From: JBFWWW01 sp050245975
Lineage (GTDB): Bacteria > Pseudomonadota > Alphaproteobacteria > Rhizobiales > Hyphomicrobiaceae
Length of the DNA stretch: 39,391 nucleotides
NCBI GenBank assembly: GCA_050245975.1
Contig: JBFWWW010000012.1
Coordinates: forward strand, 1-39,391
Direction of reading: 5' to 3'
Made by a program: the position numbers and the translations under genes. The first letter of the stretch is position 1. Each line of letters begins with the position of its first letter. Positions 17,163 through 25,413 of the stretch are shown piece by piece. Under the pieces are notes generated by a model. The model saw only the letters and a list, made by a program, of their open reading frames with translations, did not search any database and was not told the origin of the DNA.

Positions 17163-18809
17163 ATGCTGCGCGGCCAAATGATGGACCGTCCGCTCCTGAT
17201 TTCGAGCGTGATCGACTATGCCGCCGAGGTCTTTCCGGATGTCGAGGTGGTCTCACAGACCGTCGAAGGCGGCATTCACCGTTACGGCTATGCGGCCGCC
17301 CGCGAGCGCATCGGCCGGCTCGCCAACGCACTGGTCGGGCTCGGCATCAAGCCGGGCGACCGAGTGGCCACGCTGGCCTGGAACGGCTACCGGCATTTCG
17401 AGCTCTATTACGCCATTTCCGGTATCGGCGCCGTCTGCCACACTATCAATCCGCGCCTGTTCCCCGAGCAGATGACCTACATCGCCAACCACGCGGAGGA
17501 CACGGCCCTCTTCTTCGACCTGACGTTCCTGCCGCTGGTGGAGAAGCTAGCGCCTGCATGGAAGACAGTGCGCACCTACGGCCTGATGACCGACCGCGCG
17601 CATATGCCGGCGGAGACGAAAATCCCGAGCCTGCTCTGCTACGAGGCGCTGCTGGAGGAAATGCCCTCCGAGTTCACGTGGCCGGAGATGGACGAGAACG
17701 CCGCCTCCGCGCTCTGCTACACGTCGGGCACCACGGGCGAGCCCAAGGGCGTGCTCTATTCCAACCGCTCGACGCTGCTGCACACGCTGTTCGTGATCGC
17801 CGCGCAGCCGCACTCCTTCGCCCGCGGCCGCAAGATCCTTCCCGTCGTGCCGCTTTTCCACGCCAACGCCTGGGGCCTGCCCTACATCACGCCGATGTGC
17901 GGCTGTCCGTTCATCCTGCCCGGCGCCAAGCTCGACGGCCCGAACCTCTTCGAGCTGATGGACAGCGAGGGCGTGGATGCCGCATGGGGCGTGCCGACCG
18001 TCTGGCTCGGTCTGCTCGACGAGATCAAGAAGCGCGGCCGCAAGCCGAAGAACCTGACGCAGGTGCTCACCGGCGGCTCGGCCATGCCGCGCGCCATGAT
18101 GGAGGCCTTCGAGCGCGACCTGGATGTCGCCGTCACGCACGGCTGGGGCATGACGGAGATGAGCCCCGTCGGCACCTTGACGATCCTGCGCCCCGACGAG
18201 CGCACGCTGCCGGTCGAAAAGCGCATTGACCTCGCCGCGCGGCAGGGCCGACGCATGTTCGGCGTCGATCTCAAGATCATCGACGAGAAAGGCGACATCG
18301 CCCCGCGCGATGGCGAGACATCGGGCGAGCTGTTCGTGCGCGGCCCGGCCATCGTGGACGGCTACTTCAACAACCCGGAGGCAAGCCGCAAGCAGATCGA
18401 CAAGGACGGCTGGTTCGCCACCGGCGACGTGGCCAAGATCACGCCGGACGGCTGGCTGATGGTGGTCGACCGCACCAAGGACCTCGTCAAGTCGGGCGGC
18501 GAGTGGATCAGCTCCATCGACGTCGAGAACGCGGCCATCGGCTATCCCGGCATCGCCAACTGCGCCGTCATCGGCGTGCCGCACCCGAAATGGAACGAGC
18601 GGCCGATCCTCGTTGCCGTCAAGGCGCCGGGCGCCGATCCGAAGAAGGAGGAGATCCTCGCCCTGCTGGCGCAGAAGCTCGCCAAGTGGCAGCTGCCCGA
18701 CGACGTGGTGTTCGTCGACACGCTGCCCATGACGGCGACGGGCAAGATTTCCAAGAAGGACCTGCGCGCCACCTTCGCCGACTACAAGCTGCCCGACGCT
18801 GCGGAGTAG
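17163..18809 (+). CDS. Acyl-CoA ligase, DmdB-like (AMP-forming)
   Basis: A 548-residue member of the ANL superfamily, which activates a carboxylic acid to its CoA thioester through an acyl-adenylate. The P-loop YTSGTTGEPKG is at about 186-196. Downstream motifs are GWGMTEMSP, ELFVRGPAIVDGYF, WFATGDVAKITPDGW and DRTKDLVKSGGEWIS; the C-terminal lysine lies in ATGKISKKDLR. The N-terminus (MLRGQMMDRPLLISSVIDYA) resembles the DmdB group annotated as 3-(methylthio)propionyl-CoA ligases, which also accept short- and medium-chain fatty acids. The ATG at 17163 sits at good spacing from GGAGGAG; a GTG at 17157 is too close to that site. Substrate preference cannot be read from sequence, and no dmdC or dmdD neighbour is present apart from the divergent hydratase/dehydrogenase. 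Confidence 0.88.
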   Translation: MLRGQMMDRPLLISSVIDYAAEVFPDVEVVSQTVEGGIHRYGYAAARERIGRLANALVGLGIKPGDRVATLAWNGYRHFELYYAISGIGAVCHTINPRLFPEQMTYIANHAEDTALFFDLTFLPLVEKLAPAWKTVRTYGLMTDRAHMPAETKIPSLLCYEALLEEMPSEFTWPEMDENAASALCYTSGTTGEPKGVLYSNRSTLLHTLFVIAAQPHSFARGRKILPVVPLFHANAWGLPYITPMCGCPFILPGAKLDGPNLFELMDSEGVDAAWGVPTVWLGLLDEIKKRGRKPKNLTQVLTGGSAMPRAMMEAFERDLDVAVTHGWGMTEMSPVGTLTILRPDERTLPVEKRIDLAARQGRRMFGVDLKIIDEKGDIAPRDGETSGELFVRGPAIVDGYFNNPEASRKQIDKDGWFATGDVAKITPDGWLMVVDRTKDLVKSGGEWISSIDVENAAIGYPGIANCAVIGVPHPKWNERPILVAVKAPGADPKKEEILALLAQKLAKWQLPDDVVFVDTLPMTATGKISKKDLRATFADYKLPDAAE

Positions 18810-18810
18810 G

Positions 18811-19284
18811 CTAGCCGGCGGGCGGGAGCCCGAGATGGGCCAGCAGCGCCGCGAGGATGGGGCGCTGCCCCGGCAGCATCTTGCGCGCCGCGGCCTCGGG
18901 CGCGAACCACCCGGCACGGTCGATCTCGGGAAAAGCCTGCGTCTGTCCGGAGCGCGGCGGCCATTCCATCTCGAAGGTGTTGCTGCGCAGGGCTGACGGG
19001 TCGAGGTCACCCTCGAGGCCCCAGGCCGAGATGATCTTGCGCGAGGGCTGGCGGAAGTCGCCGAGCGCCACCGCGGCGCCCTCGGCCGCAACGCCCGTCT
19101 CCTCCAGAAATTCGCGGCGCGCCGCCGCGAGCCCGTCCTCGCCGGGGTCCGTAAGGCCCTTGGGGATGCCCCAGGCGCCGTCATCCTTCTTCGCCCAGTA
19201 GGGCCCACCGGGATGCACCAGCAGCACCTCGATGATGCTGGCGCGGCGCCGGTACATCAGCAGGCCTGCGCTGTGTTGGGGCAT
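18811..19284 (-). CDS. NUDIX hydrolase
   Basis: A 157-residue NUDIX protein. The full box is present: G-x5-E-x7-REUxEExGU, read as GLTDPGEDGLAAARREF followed by LEETGV, near residues 43-65. The N-terminal strand SAGLLMYRRRASIIEVLLVH and the insert GGPYWAKKDDGAWGIPKG match predicted bacterial NUDIX hydrolases that cleave nucleoside diphosphates linked to another group. The C-terminal segment WFAPEAAARKMLPGQRPIL is also typical. The substrate is unknown; housecleaning of damaged nucleotides is common in the family. The ATG at 19284 is chosen over a TTG at 19302. The gene is convergent with the acyl-CoA ligase, with one base between the stops. Confidence 0.9.
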   Translation of the reverse strand: MPQHSAGLLMYRRRASIIEVLLVHPGGPYWAKKDDGAWGIPKGLTDPGEDGLAAARREFLEETGVAAEGAAVALGDFRQPSRKIISAWGLEGDLDPSALRSNTFEMEWPPRSGQTQAFPEIDRAGWFAPEAAARKMLPGQRPILAALLAHLGLPPAG

Positions 19285-19294
19285 GGGGGCCCGG

Positions 19295-19333
19295 CTAACC
19301 AACCATGGCGCGCACCGCCCACGCGCGCGCCTT
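19295..19333 (-). pseudogene. Relic of a methyltransferase gene 3' end
   Basis: Thirteen codons read KARAWAVRAMVG-stop. The intact methyltransferase gene (19598-20398) ends KARAWAVRASVG-stop. Amino acids match at 11 of 12 positions, while six codons differ only at the third base. That pattern reflects coding divergence rather than a recent DNA copy. Upstream sequence is taken by the small basic gene and shows no further similarity. I read it as the leftover 3' end of a paralogous methyltransferase gene. The family's C-terminus tends to be conserved, so a horizontally acquired relative is also possible. Confidence 0.55.
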
Positions 19334-19350
19334 GGAAAACCGACGCCGCA

Positions 19351-19470
19351 CTACTGCGCGGCGGCGTTGCGCTCGCGTTTCGCCACCTTGGCGGCGCGCT
19401 TCCTGGCGTTCTCCGCCTTGCGCTGCTTGGCCTGGGTTTTCTTGCGGCGCGAATCCGACTGCTTCGGCAT
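19351..19470 (-). CDS. Small basic protein of 39 residues
   Basis: The ATG at 19470 has a GGAGA site about nine bases upstream, and the frame encodes 39 residues. After MPKQSDSRRKKTQ it is almost entirely Lys, Arg, Ala, Gln and Glu (AKQRKAENARKRAAKVAKRE), predicted to form one long charged helix. It may bind RNA, ribosomes or DNA, but no named family is recognised. It lies between the methyltransferase relic and the intact methyltransferase. The frame is open further upstream to 19677, but that extension lacks protein-like composition. Confidence 0.55.
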   Translation of the reverse strand: MPKQSDSRRKKTQAKQRKAENARKRAAKVAKRERNAAAQ

Positions 19471-19597
19471 GGACGTGTCTCCGTTGGGCCTCTCTCTTCC
19501 GGCCCGTGAACCCCATCGGCTGCATACTAGAGGCGGCCCGTGCCCGCAAGCCGGGCAGCGAAGGAGAGGCGCGCAATCGGCGCATGGGGCAGTCCAA

Positions 19598-20398
19598 CTA
19601 GCCGACACTGGCGCGGACAGCCCAGGCGCGTGCCTTGAGGTGGATCGCGCCGTCGGCGGCAACCGGCAGGCTCGCACGCAACCGCTCCTTCAGCCGCTCG
19701 CGCGCCTCAGGCGCGAGGCTCACGCAATAGCCCGGCGCGGGGCCCGCGCCGAGGGTGAAAGGCCGCCAGTAGTCCTCGAAATCTTTGAACACGGTCGGCG
19801 CCTCGATGGCCGTCAGCTCGGCGGCAAACCCCGCATCGGCGACGAGGGCGCGCAGGCCGTCCTGGGTGCAGAAGGGGAAGCGCTTGTTCTCCGCGAGGTC
19901 GGCCGCCGCCGGATCGAGTTCCGACGCCGCGCGCCAGAAGGCGCGCATGAACTCCATTCCCTCGCCGGGATAGTCCCAGACATAGAATCCCAGACGCCCG
20001 CCCGGACGCAGGACGCGCTTCATTTCCGCCAGCGCCCGGGGACGATCCGGCACGAAGTTCAGCATCAGCGCGGAAGCGACGACATCCCGGCTCGCATCCG
20101 GGACCGGCAGCGCCTGCACGTCACCGACCTGGAATGTGACGCGCGCATCCGTGACGTTGGTGCGCGCCGTGGCGAGGAAACCCTCCGAGGGATCGATGGA
20201 GAGCAGGCTGCGCGGCTCGCAGCGCGCCAGGATCGTGGACGACAATGCGCCGGTACCGCAGCCGACCTCCAGCCAGTCGCGCTCGGCCGGGACGGCGAGC
20301 CAGTCGAGGAAGCGCGGCGCGATCTGGCGGCTCCACCGACCCATATACTGGTTGTAGCTGTCGCCCGCCTGCCAGGCGTCGTGGCGTGCCGTGGTCAT
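19598..20398 (-). CDS. Class I SAM-dependent methyltransferase
   Basis: A 266-residue methyltransferase of the Methyltransf_11/25 type. Motif I is LEVGCGTGALS (43-53), the acidic residue ending strand 2 is in LLSIDPSEGF, motif post-I is GDVQALP, and the strand-5 motif is RVLRPGGRLGFYVWDY. The N-terminus NQYMGRWSRQIAPRFLDWL is typical of UbiE-like small-molecule methyltransferases in Rhizobiales. The substrate is unknown. The C-terminal KARAWAVRA is repeated in the relic 265 bases downstream. It follows the TIR gene on the same strand, 23 bases after its stop, but base composition changes sharply there, so shared function is doubtful. Confidence 0.88.
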   Translation of the reverse strand: MTTARHDAWQAGDSYNQYMGRWSRQIAPRFLDWLAVPAERDWLEVGCGTGALSSTILARCEPRSLLSIDPSEGFLATARTNVTDARVTFQVGDVQALPVPDASRDVVASALMLNFVPDRPRALAEMKRVLRPGGRLGFYVWDYPGEGMEFMRAFWRAASELDPAAADLAENKRFPFCTQDGLRALVADAGFAAELTAIEAPTVFKDFEDYWRPFTLGAGPAPGYCVSLAPEARERLKERLRASLPVAADGAIHLKARAWAVRASVG

Positions 20399-20421
20399 GG
20401 GCGTGGGTCCTTCGCCTCCAA

Positions 20422-21261
20422 TCAGAGCACTGCATCGTCAGGTGGTTCTCTACGGGTCTTCCTTTTTGGACCCCCTTCGATAAGCCGGTCAATCTCCAAT
20501 ATTGTGCGGCGAAGTCGACCGCCAACCCGCGATTCGCGTCGAGCGATGTAATTTAGAGGAGCGCCAATGCGCTGAATGGCGCTTAACATCTCCTGATCTT
20601 CCGGGCGGACTTGCACAAGACGGATCAGTTCCGAAACGCCAAAAAGAAAGTCATCCCAAGCAGGATGCTCGATATCTACCCGCCTCAACCGATCACTTGC
20701 GATTCTGCGCGTAAGCCCCAAAATCTCCTCAAGCAAATCCCGATCGGCGCGCTGCCCCTCGCTACCCAGATGGCCTGAGTTCTGTAGCTTTGCGTTGACT
20801 TCCTCTTCGAGCTTGGGCCACCACATTTCGAATACGCCATCGAGAACATCTTGTGGCAATTGCAAATCTGCGAGCTCAGCATTCATCATTTTGATGACGC
20901 GGATCATTTCCTCTTTTGAGAACTGAGCCGCTTGAAATTGCACGAGCGGCCCTTCCACATCCGTTGGGGCCATCCCATCAAACAGCAATGGGCACACTTT
21001 CGCTCGATCAAGATTTTTTGCTAGCGCTCCCGCTTCGAATAAAAGCCAAGGAGCCGCCTGATTTTCAGGCGTAACAATAAGGAGACCTACGCGGCTTGCT
21101 TCTAACTCTTTAGAAATTTCCGTGGACCATCTCGTGCCCTTTGAAACATCATCTGGGCTGAAGTATGGACGAACCGCCTGAAGGACGCTGGGAAACCAAT
21201 TTCGCAAGACGGTCGCCACGGCTCGGCTTTTGTCACCCGACCAACTAATAAACACTCTCAT
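20422..21261 (-). CDS. TIR-domain protein
   Basis: A 279-residue protein with an N-terminal TIR domain (about 1-135). It opens with the beta-A signature MRVFISWSGDKSRAVA and has a BB-loop-like segment YFSPDDVSKGTRWSTEI. The helix PWLLFEAGALAKNL places Glu76 where NAD-cleaving TIR enzymes have their catalytic glutamate. The remaining 145 residues are mostly predicted helices with many charges, and no second known domain was recognised. Bacterial TIR proteins often degrade NAD or make cyclic ADP-ribose signals in anti-phage immunity; this role is inference here. The start has an AGAGGTG site. Codon use and GC content are clearly lower than the neighbours', suggesting horizontal acquisition. No partner gene such as an Argonaute, STING or ThsA gene is adjacent. 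Confidence 0.82.
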   Translation of the reverse strand: MRVFISWSGDKSRAVATVLRNWFPSVLQAVRPYFSPDDVSKGTRWSTEISKELEASRVGLLIVTPENQAAPWLLFEAGALAKNLDRAKVCPLLFDGMAPTDVEGPLVQFQAAQFSKEEMIRVIKMMNAELADLQLPQDVLDGVFEMWWPKLEEEVNAKLQNSGHLGSEGQRADRDLLEEILGLTRRIASDRLRRVDIEHPAWDDFLFGVSELIRLVQVRPEDQEMLSAIQRIGAPLNYIARRESRVGGRLRRTILEIDRLIEGGPKRKTRREPPDDAVL

Positions 21262-21364
21262 TTCTCACCTCTCCAAATATTTTTAGTTAAATTTCATTCA
21301 TATTATTAAATTAGAGTAATCCAATAGGCTCGCATCGAGTGGAGCCACGCTGAACTAGTTAGAC
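21262..21364 (-). promoter_or_regulatory. AT-rich promoter region of the TIR gene
   Basis: This 103-base gap between uvrA and the TIR gene is strongly AT-rich against a GC-rich genome. On the minus strand TTGGAT (21324-21319) and TATGAA (21302-21297) are 16 bases apart, a possible -35/-10 pair; TAATAT overlaps as an alternative -10. No repeat or attachment site was seen at the edges. Confidence 0.45.
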
Positions 21365-24343
21365 CTACTCCGCGGCCTGCCTCTTGCCCCGGCTCGGGGT
21401 GGCGCGGCGGCCGAGCAGCTCCTTCAGATAGTGCCCGGTGTAACTTTCCTTGACCCTGGCCACGTCCTCGGGCGTGCCCTCGGCCACGACGCGGCCACCG
21501 CCGTCGCCACCCTCGGGCCCCATGTCGATGATCCAGTCGGCGGTCTTGATGACCTCCAGGTTGTGCTCGATCACGACCACCGTGTTGCCGGCGTCCGCCA
21601 GCTCGTGCAGCACCTCCAGCAGTTTCGCGACGTCATGGAAATGCAGGCCCGTCGTCGGCTCGTCGAGAATGTAGAGTGTGCGCCCTGTCGCCCGGCGCGA
21701 CAGCTCCTTGGCGAGCTTGATGCGCTGCGCCTCGCCGCCCGACAGCGTCGTCGCCTGCTGGCCGATGCGGATGTAGCCGAGGCCGACGCGCGCCAGCGTC
21801 TCCATCTTGTCGCGGATCGACGGCACGGCCTTGAAGAACTCGACGCCCTCCTCCACCGTCATGTCGAGCACGTCGGCCACCGACTTGTCCTTGAACTTCA
21901 CCTCCAGGGTCTCGCGGTTGTAGCGCTTGCCCTTGCAGACGTCGCAGGTGACGTAGATGTCGGGCAGGAAGTGCATCTCGATCTTGATGACGCCGTCGCC
22001 CTGGCAGGCCTCACAGCGGCCGCCCTTGACATTGAAGGAGAAGCGGCCCGGCGCATAGCCGCGCGCCTTGGCCTCGGGCAAACCCGCGAACCACTCGCGG
22101 ATCGGCGTGAAGGCGCCCGTGTAGGTCGCAGGGTTGGAGCGCGGCGTGCGGCCGATGGGGCTCTGGTCGATGTCGATGACCTTGTCGAGGTTCTCCAGCC
22201 CGTCGATGCGGTCGAACTCGCCCGGTGCCTCGCGCGCGCCGTTGAGCTTGCGCGCCACCGCCTTGTAGATCGTGTCGATCAGCAGCGTGGACTTGCCGCC
22301 CCCCGAGACGCCGGTGATGCACGTCATCAGGCCGAGCGGAATCGAGGCCGTGACATCCTTGAGGTTGTTGGAGCGCGCGCCCGTAACGGTCAGCGCGCGG
22401 CCCTTCTGCGGCTTGCGGCGCGCCTTCGGCAGCGGAATCTGGCGCAAGCCCGTCAGGTATTCGCCCGTCAGGCTGTCCGGGTTCGCCATGATCTCTTCCG
22501 GCATGCCCTGCGCCACCACCTGGCCGCCGTGCACGCCGGCGCCCGGGCCGATGTCGACCACGTAGTCGGCGGCGAGGATCGCATCCTCGTCATGCTCGAC
22601 GACGATCACCGTGTTGCCGATGTCGCGCAGGTGCTTGAGCGTCTCCAGCAGGCGGGCGTTGTCGCGCTGGTGCAGGCCGATGGAAGGCTCGTCCAGCACA
22701 TAGAGCACGCCGGTGAGACCGGAGCCGATCTGCGAGGCAAGCCGGATGCGCTGGCTTTCCCCGCCCGACAGCGTGCCGGACGAGCGCGAGAGCGTCAGGT
22801 AGTCGAGGCCGACGTCGTTGAGGAACTGCAGGCGCTCGCGGATTTCCTTCAGGATGCGCGTGGCGATGTCCGACTGCTTCTTCGTGAACGTCTTTGGCAG
22901 TGCGGCGAACCACTCGTTGGCGGCGCGGATCGACAGATCGCACACCTCGCCGATGTGCTTGCCCCCGACCTTGACGGCCAGCGCCTGCGGCTTGAGGCGG
23001 TAGCCGCCGCAGGCATCGCACGGGTGCGCGCCCTGGTAGCGCGACAGCTCCTCGCGCACCCATTCGCTGTCGGTCTCGCGCCAGCGCCGCTCGATATTGC
23101 CGATGACGCCCTCGAAGGCTTTCTGCGTCTTGTACTGGCGCAAGCCGTCCTCGTAGACGAAGGTGATCTCCTCGTCGCCCGACCCGAACAGCAGCGCGTC
23201 CTGCACGCGCTTGGGCAGCTTCTCCCACGGCGTCTTCATCGACACCTTGTAGTGGGCGGCGAGCGCGGCGAGCGTCTGCTCGTAGTAGGGGGACGTGTTG
23301 CCCGTGCGCGCCCACGGCCAGATGGCGCCGTCCTCCAGACTCAGCGAGCGGTCGGGAACGACAAGATCGGGCTCGAACTTCAGCTCGGTGCCGAGGCCGT
23401 CGCACTTGGGGCAGGCACCCGCCGGCGCGTTGAAGGAGAACAGCCGCGGCTCGATCTCCTCGATGGTGAAGCCGGACACCGGGCAGGCAAACCGGGATGA
23501 GAAAATGATGCGTTCGTGCGTCTCGTTCTTCGAACGGTTCGGGCCGGCGGTTTCCTCCTTCGACAGAGGCTTGTCGGCCATCTCGGCCACCGCAACGCCG
23601 TCGGCGAGACCCAGCGCCGTCTCGAAACTGTCTGCAAGCCGCGTGGAGATGTCGCTGCGCTGCTTCGTCTCGCCCGCCTTCGGCAGGACCAGCCGGTCGA
23701 CGACGACGTCGATGTCGTGCTTGTACTTCTTGTCGAGCTTGGGCGCGTCGGCGATCTCATAGAACGCACCGTTGACCTTGACGCGCTGGAAGCCCTTCTT
23801 CTGCAGCTCGCCGATCTCCTTGCGGTATTCGCCCTTGCGGCCGCGCGCGATGGGGGCCAGCAGGTAGAGGCGCGTTCCCTCCGGCAGCTCCAGCACGCGG
23901 TCGACCATCTGCTGCACGGTCTGGCTCTCGATGGGCAGGCCGGTGGCCGGCGAATAGGGCACGCCGACGCGCGCGAACAGCAGCCGCAGGTAGTCGTAGA
24001 TCTCCGTGACGGTGCCGACGGTCGAGCGCGGGTTCTTGCTCGTCGTCTTCTGCTCGATGGAGATGGCCGGCGACAGGCCGTCGATGTGATCGACGTCCGG
24101 CTTCTGCATCATCTCCAGGAACTGGCGCGCGTAAGCCGAGAGGCTCTCGACGTAGCGGCGCTGACCCTCGGCATAGATGGTGTCGAAGGCGAGCGAGGAT
24201 TTGCCCGAGCCCGACAGGCCGGTGAACACCACCAGCGCATCGCGCGGAACCTCCAGATCGACATTCTTCAGGTTGTGCTCGCGCGCGCCGCGCACGTGGA
24301 TGGTCTTGTGGTCGGGCGGCGCAAGCTTTGTGGGTTTGCTCAT
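21365..24343 (-). CDS. uvrA: Excinuclease ABC subunit A
   Basis: A 992-residue DNA damage-recognition ATPase of nucleotide excision repair, which works as a dimer and loads UvrB. Two ABC modules are visible. Walker A of the first is GLSGSGKSS (42-50), with signature LSGGESQRIRLASQIG. The second has GVSGGGKSTL and LSGGEAQRIKLAKELS. Zinc-binding cysteine pairs appear in ACPKCDGLG, HPCDACGGYRLKP and CEACQGDGV with CDVCKGKRY. Length is slightly above the usual 940-970 because of extended N- and C-termini and the DAPKL insertion region. The gene is intact. A SOS box might be expected upstream, but none was seen. It reads toward the TIR gene. Confidence 0.98.
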   Translation of the reverse strand: MSKPTKLAPPDHKTIHVRGAREHNLKNVDLEVPRDALVVFTGLSGSGKSSLAFDTIYAEGQRRYVESLSAYARQFLEMMQKPDVDHIDGLSPAISIEQKTTSKNPRSTVGTVTEIYDYLRLLFARVGVPYSPATGLPIESQTVQQMVDRVLELPEGTRLYLLAPIARGRKGEYRKEIGELQKKGFQRVKVNGAFYEIADAPKLDKKYKHDIDVVVDRLVLPKAGETKQRSDISTRLADSFETALGLADGVAVAEMADKPLSKEETAGPNRSKNETHERIIFSSRFACPVSGFTIEEIEPRLFSFNAPAGACPKCDGLGTELKFEPDLVVPDRSLSLEDGAIWPWARTGNTSPYYEQTLAALAAHYKVSMKTPWEKLPKRVQDALLFGSGDEEITFVYEDGLRQYKTQKAFEGVIGNIERRWRETDSEWVREELSRYQGAHPCDACGGYRLKPQALAVKVGGKHIGEVCDLSIRAANEWFAALPKTFTKKQSDIATRILKEIRERLQFLNDVGLDYLTLSRSSGTLSGGESQRIRLASQIGSGLTGVLYVLDEPSIGLHQRDNARLLETLKHLRDIGNTVIVVEHDEDAILAADYVVDIGPGAGVHGGQVVAQGMPEEIMANPDSLTGEYLTGLRQIPLPKARRKPQKGRALTVTGARSNNLKDVTASIPLGLMTCITGVSGGGKSTLLIDTIYKAVARKLNGAREAPGEFDRIDGLENLDKVIDIDQSPIGRTPRSNPATYTGAFTPIREWFAGLPEAKARGYAPGRFSFNVKGGRCEACQGDGVIKIEMHFLPDIYVTCDVCKGKRYNRETLEVKFKDKSVADVLDMTVEEGVEFFKAVPSIRDKMETLARVGLGYIRIGQQATTLSGGEAQRIKLAKELSRRATGRTLYILDEPTTGLHFHDVAKLLEVLHELADAGNTVVVIEHNLEVIKTADWIIDMGPEGGDGGGRVVAEGTPEDVARVKESYTGHYLKELLGRRATPSRGKRQAAE

Positions 24344-24626
24344 GGTCTCAAGGGTCTAGCCGAAACGTGTTGGAGCAGCAATGCGGGCCATCGGACCGTC
24401 CACACCGCTGCCCCTTAGATGGGCGCTCGCGCGCAAAAAGTCTCGTCGCATCAGAGGCCAATGAGCAACGTTGCAGTGAGCCTCAATCGTCGGTGCATGA
24501 CCGATGAATGGCCACTTGCGCGTGTCCACCGGGCAAGCCCGTCGGTTCGGTCGCGCACGAAGCATTGCACAGCCGTCCCACACGATCCTGTGAAGCCGTG
24601 GCGATCCCCGGCGACCCTGAAACGGG
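24344..24626. other. Intergenic region between uvrA and the YafY-type regulator
   Basis: This 283-base stretch between divergent genes has no credible coding frame. The minus-strand frame of 114 residues covering it has no family resemblance and overlaps the regulator promoter. I found no GTTC-N7-GTTC SOS box for uvrA. Confidence 0.5.
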
Positions 24627-24654
24627 TTGTCGACGATGCCGCGATGCCTATACT
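24627..24654 (+). promoter_or_regulatory. Promoter of the YafY/WYL regulator
   Basis: TTGTCG at 24627-24632 and TATACT at 24649-24654 are separated by 16 bases. The start of transcription would be near 24661, directly before the inverted repeat. Confidence 0.55.
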
Positions 24655-24663
24655 GCCACGCTC

Positions 24664-24681
24664 CTGACAGCGACATGTCAG
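24664..24681 (+). promoter_or_regulatory. Candidate operator of the YafY/WYL regulator
   Basis: A perfect inverted repeat CTGACA-N6-TGTCAG lies just after the predicted transcription start and 21 bases before the ATG at 24703. Its position suggests autorepression by the encoded HTH protein. Confidence 0.5.
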
Positions 24682-24702
24682 CAGCCTGGCTGGAGTTCAT
24701 CC

Positions 24703-25413
24703 ATGCGACGTATCGACCGCCTTCTGCACACCATCCAGATCCTCCGGCGCAACCGGTTCCCGGTCACGGCGGACCGCATCGCCGACGAGCTGCAGATCTC
24801 CGTGCGCACCGTCTATCGCGACATCTCGGGCCTGATCGGCGACGGCGTGCCCATCCGCGGCGAGGCCGGCATCGGCTATGTCCTGGGCGACGGCTTCGAC
24901 CTGCCGCCGCTGATGTTCAACGCCGACGAGGTGGAAGCGATGCTGGTCGGGCTCAAATGGGTGGAGGCGCGCGCCGATCCCTCGCTCGGGCATGCCGCAC
25001 GCGACGTCGTCGCCAAGATCGCCGCCGTGCTGCCGCAGCACCTCAAACCGGTGCTCCTCGAGGGTGGCGTCGATGCCCCGCGCATGCGGCCGGGCCCGCC
25101 GGCCGAGCAAATCGACGTGGCGCAGCTGCGCGCCGCCGTGCGCGAGCGCCGCAAGGTCTCCATCGCATATGCCGACGTCAACGGGCAGACAACGACACGG
25201 ACGATCTGGCCGCTGGCGCTCGCTTACTTCGAGATGTCGCGCATCATCGTCGCGTGGTGCGAGCTCAGGGGCGACTACCGGCACTTCCGCACCGACCGCA
25301 TGCAACGCGCCGAGGTGCAGTCGAACCGCTATCCGGGCTCGCGCGCCAAGCTGCTGGCCGACTGGCGCGCGCAGGAAGCAGCCCGCGCGAGCGCCGCCAA
25401 GGCCGCGGCCTAG
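24703..25413 (+). CDS. YafY-family HTH/WYL transcriptional regulator
   Basis: A 236-residue regulator starting at the ATG at 24703 with a GGAG site upstream. Residues 1-60 form an HTH_11 domain (MRRIDRLLHTIQILRRNRF, then TADRIADELQISVRTVYRDI). A linker follows (GYVLGDGFDLPPLMFNADEV). The WYL domain spans about 130-215 (RRKVSIAYADVNGQTTTRTI, then WPLALAYFEMSRIIVAWCEL and HFRTDRM). WYL regulators of this type are usually repressors sensing a small molecule or nucleic acid. A promoter and palindromic operator precede it. Its target genes are not obvious: uvrA is divergent and the SGNH hydrolase converges, overlapping its 3' end by 4 bases. Confidence 0.92.
   Translation: MRRIDRLLHTIQILRRNRFPVTADRIADELQISVRTVYRDISGLIGDGVPIRGEAGIGYVLGDGFDLPPLMFNADEVEAMLVGLKWVEARADPSLGHAARDVVAKIAAVLPQHLKPVLLEGGVDAPRMRPGPPAEQIDVAQLRAAVRERRKVSIAYADVNGQTTTRTIWPLALAYFEMSRIIVAWCELRGDYRHFRTDRMQRAEVQSNRYPGSRAKLLADWRAQEAARASAAKAAA

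Noticed and set aside
20399..21364. TIR islet as an integrated mobile element
   Set aside because: No integrase, terminal repeats, target duplication or adjacent tRNA was found; only composition suggests transfer.
24344..24480. Search for a SOS box upstream of uvrA
   Set aside because: No GTTC-N7-GTTC or related LexA site was seen by eye in the upstream region.
24356..24700. A 114-residue minus-strand frame between uvrA and the WYL regulator
   Set aside because: It overlaps the regulator's promoter and operator, with no protein-like pattern.
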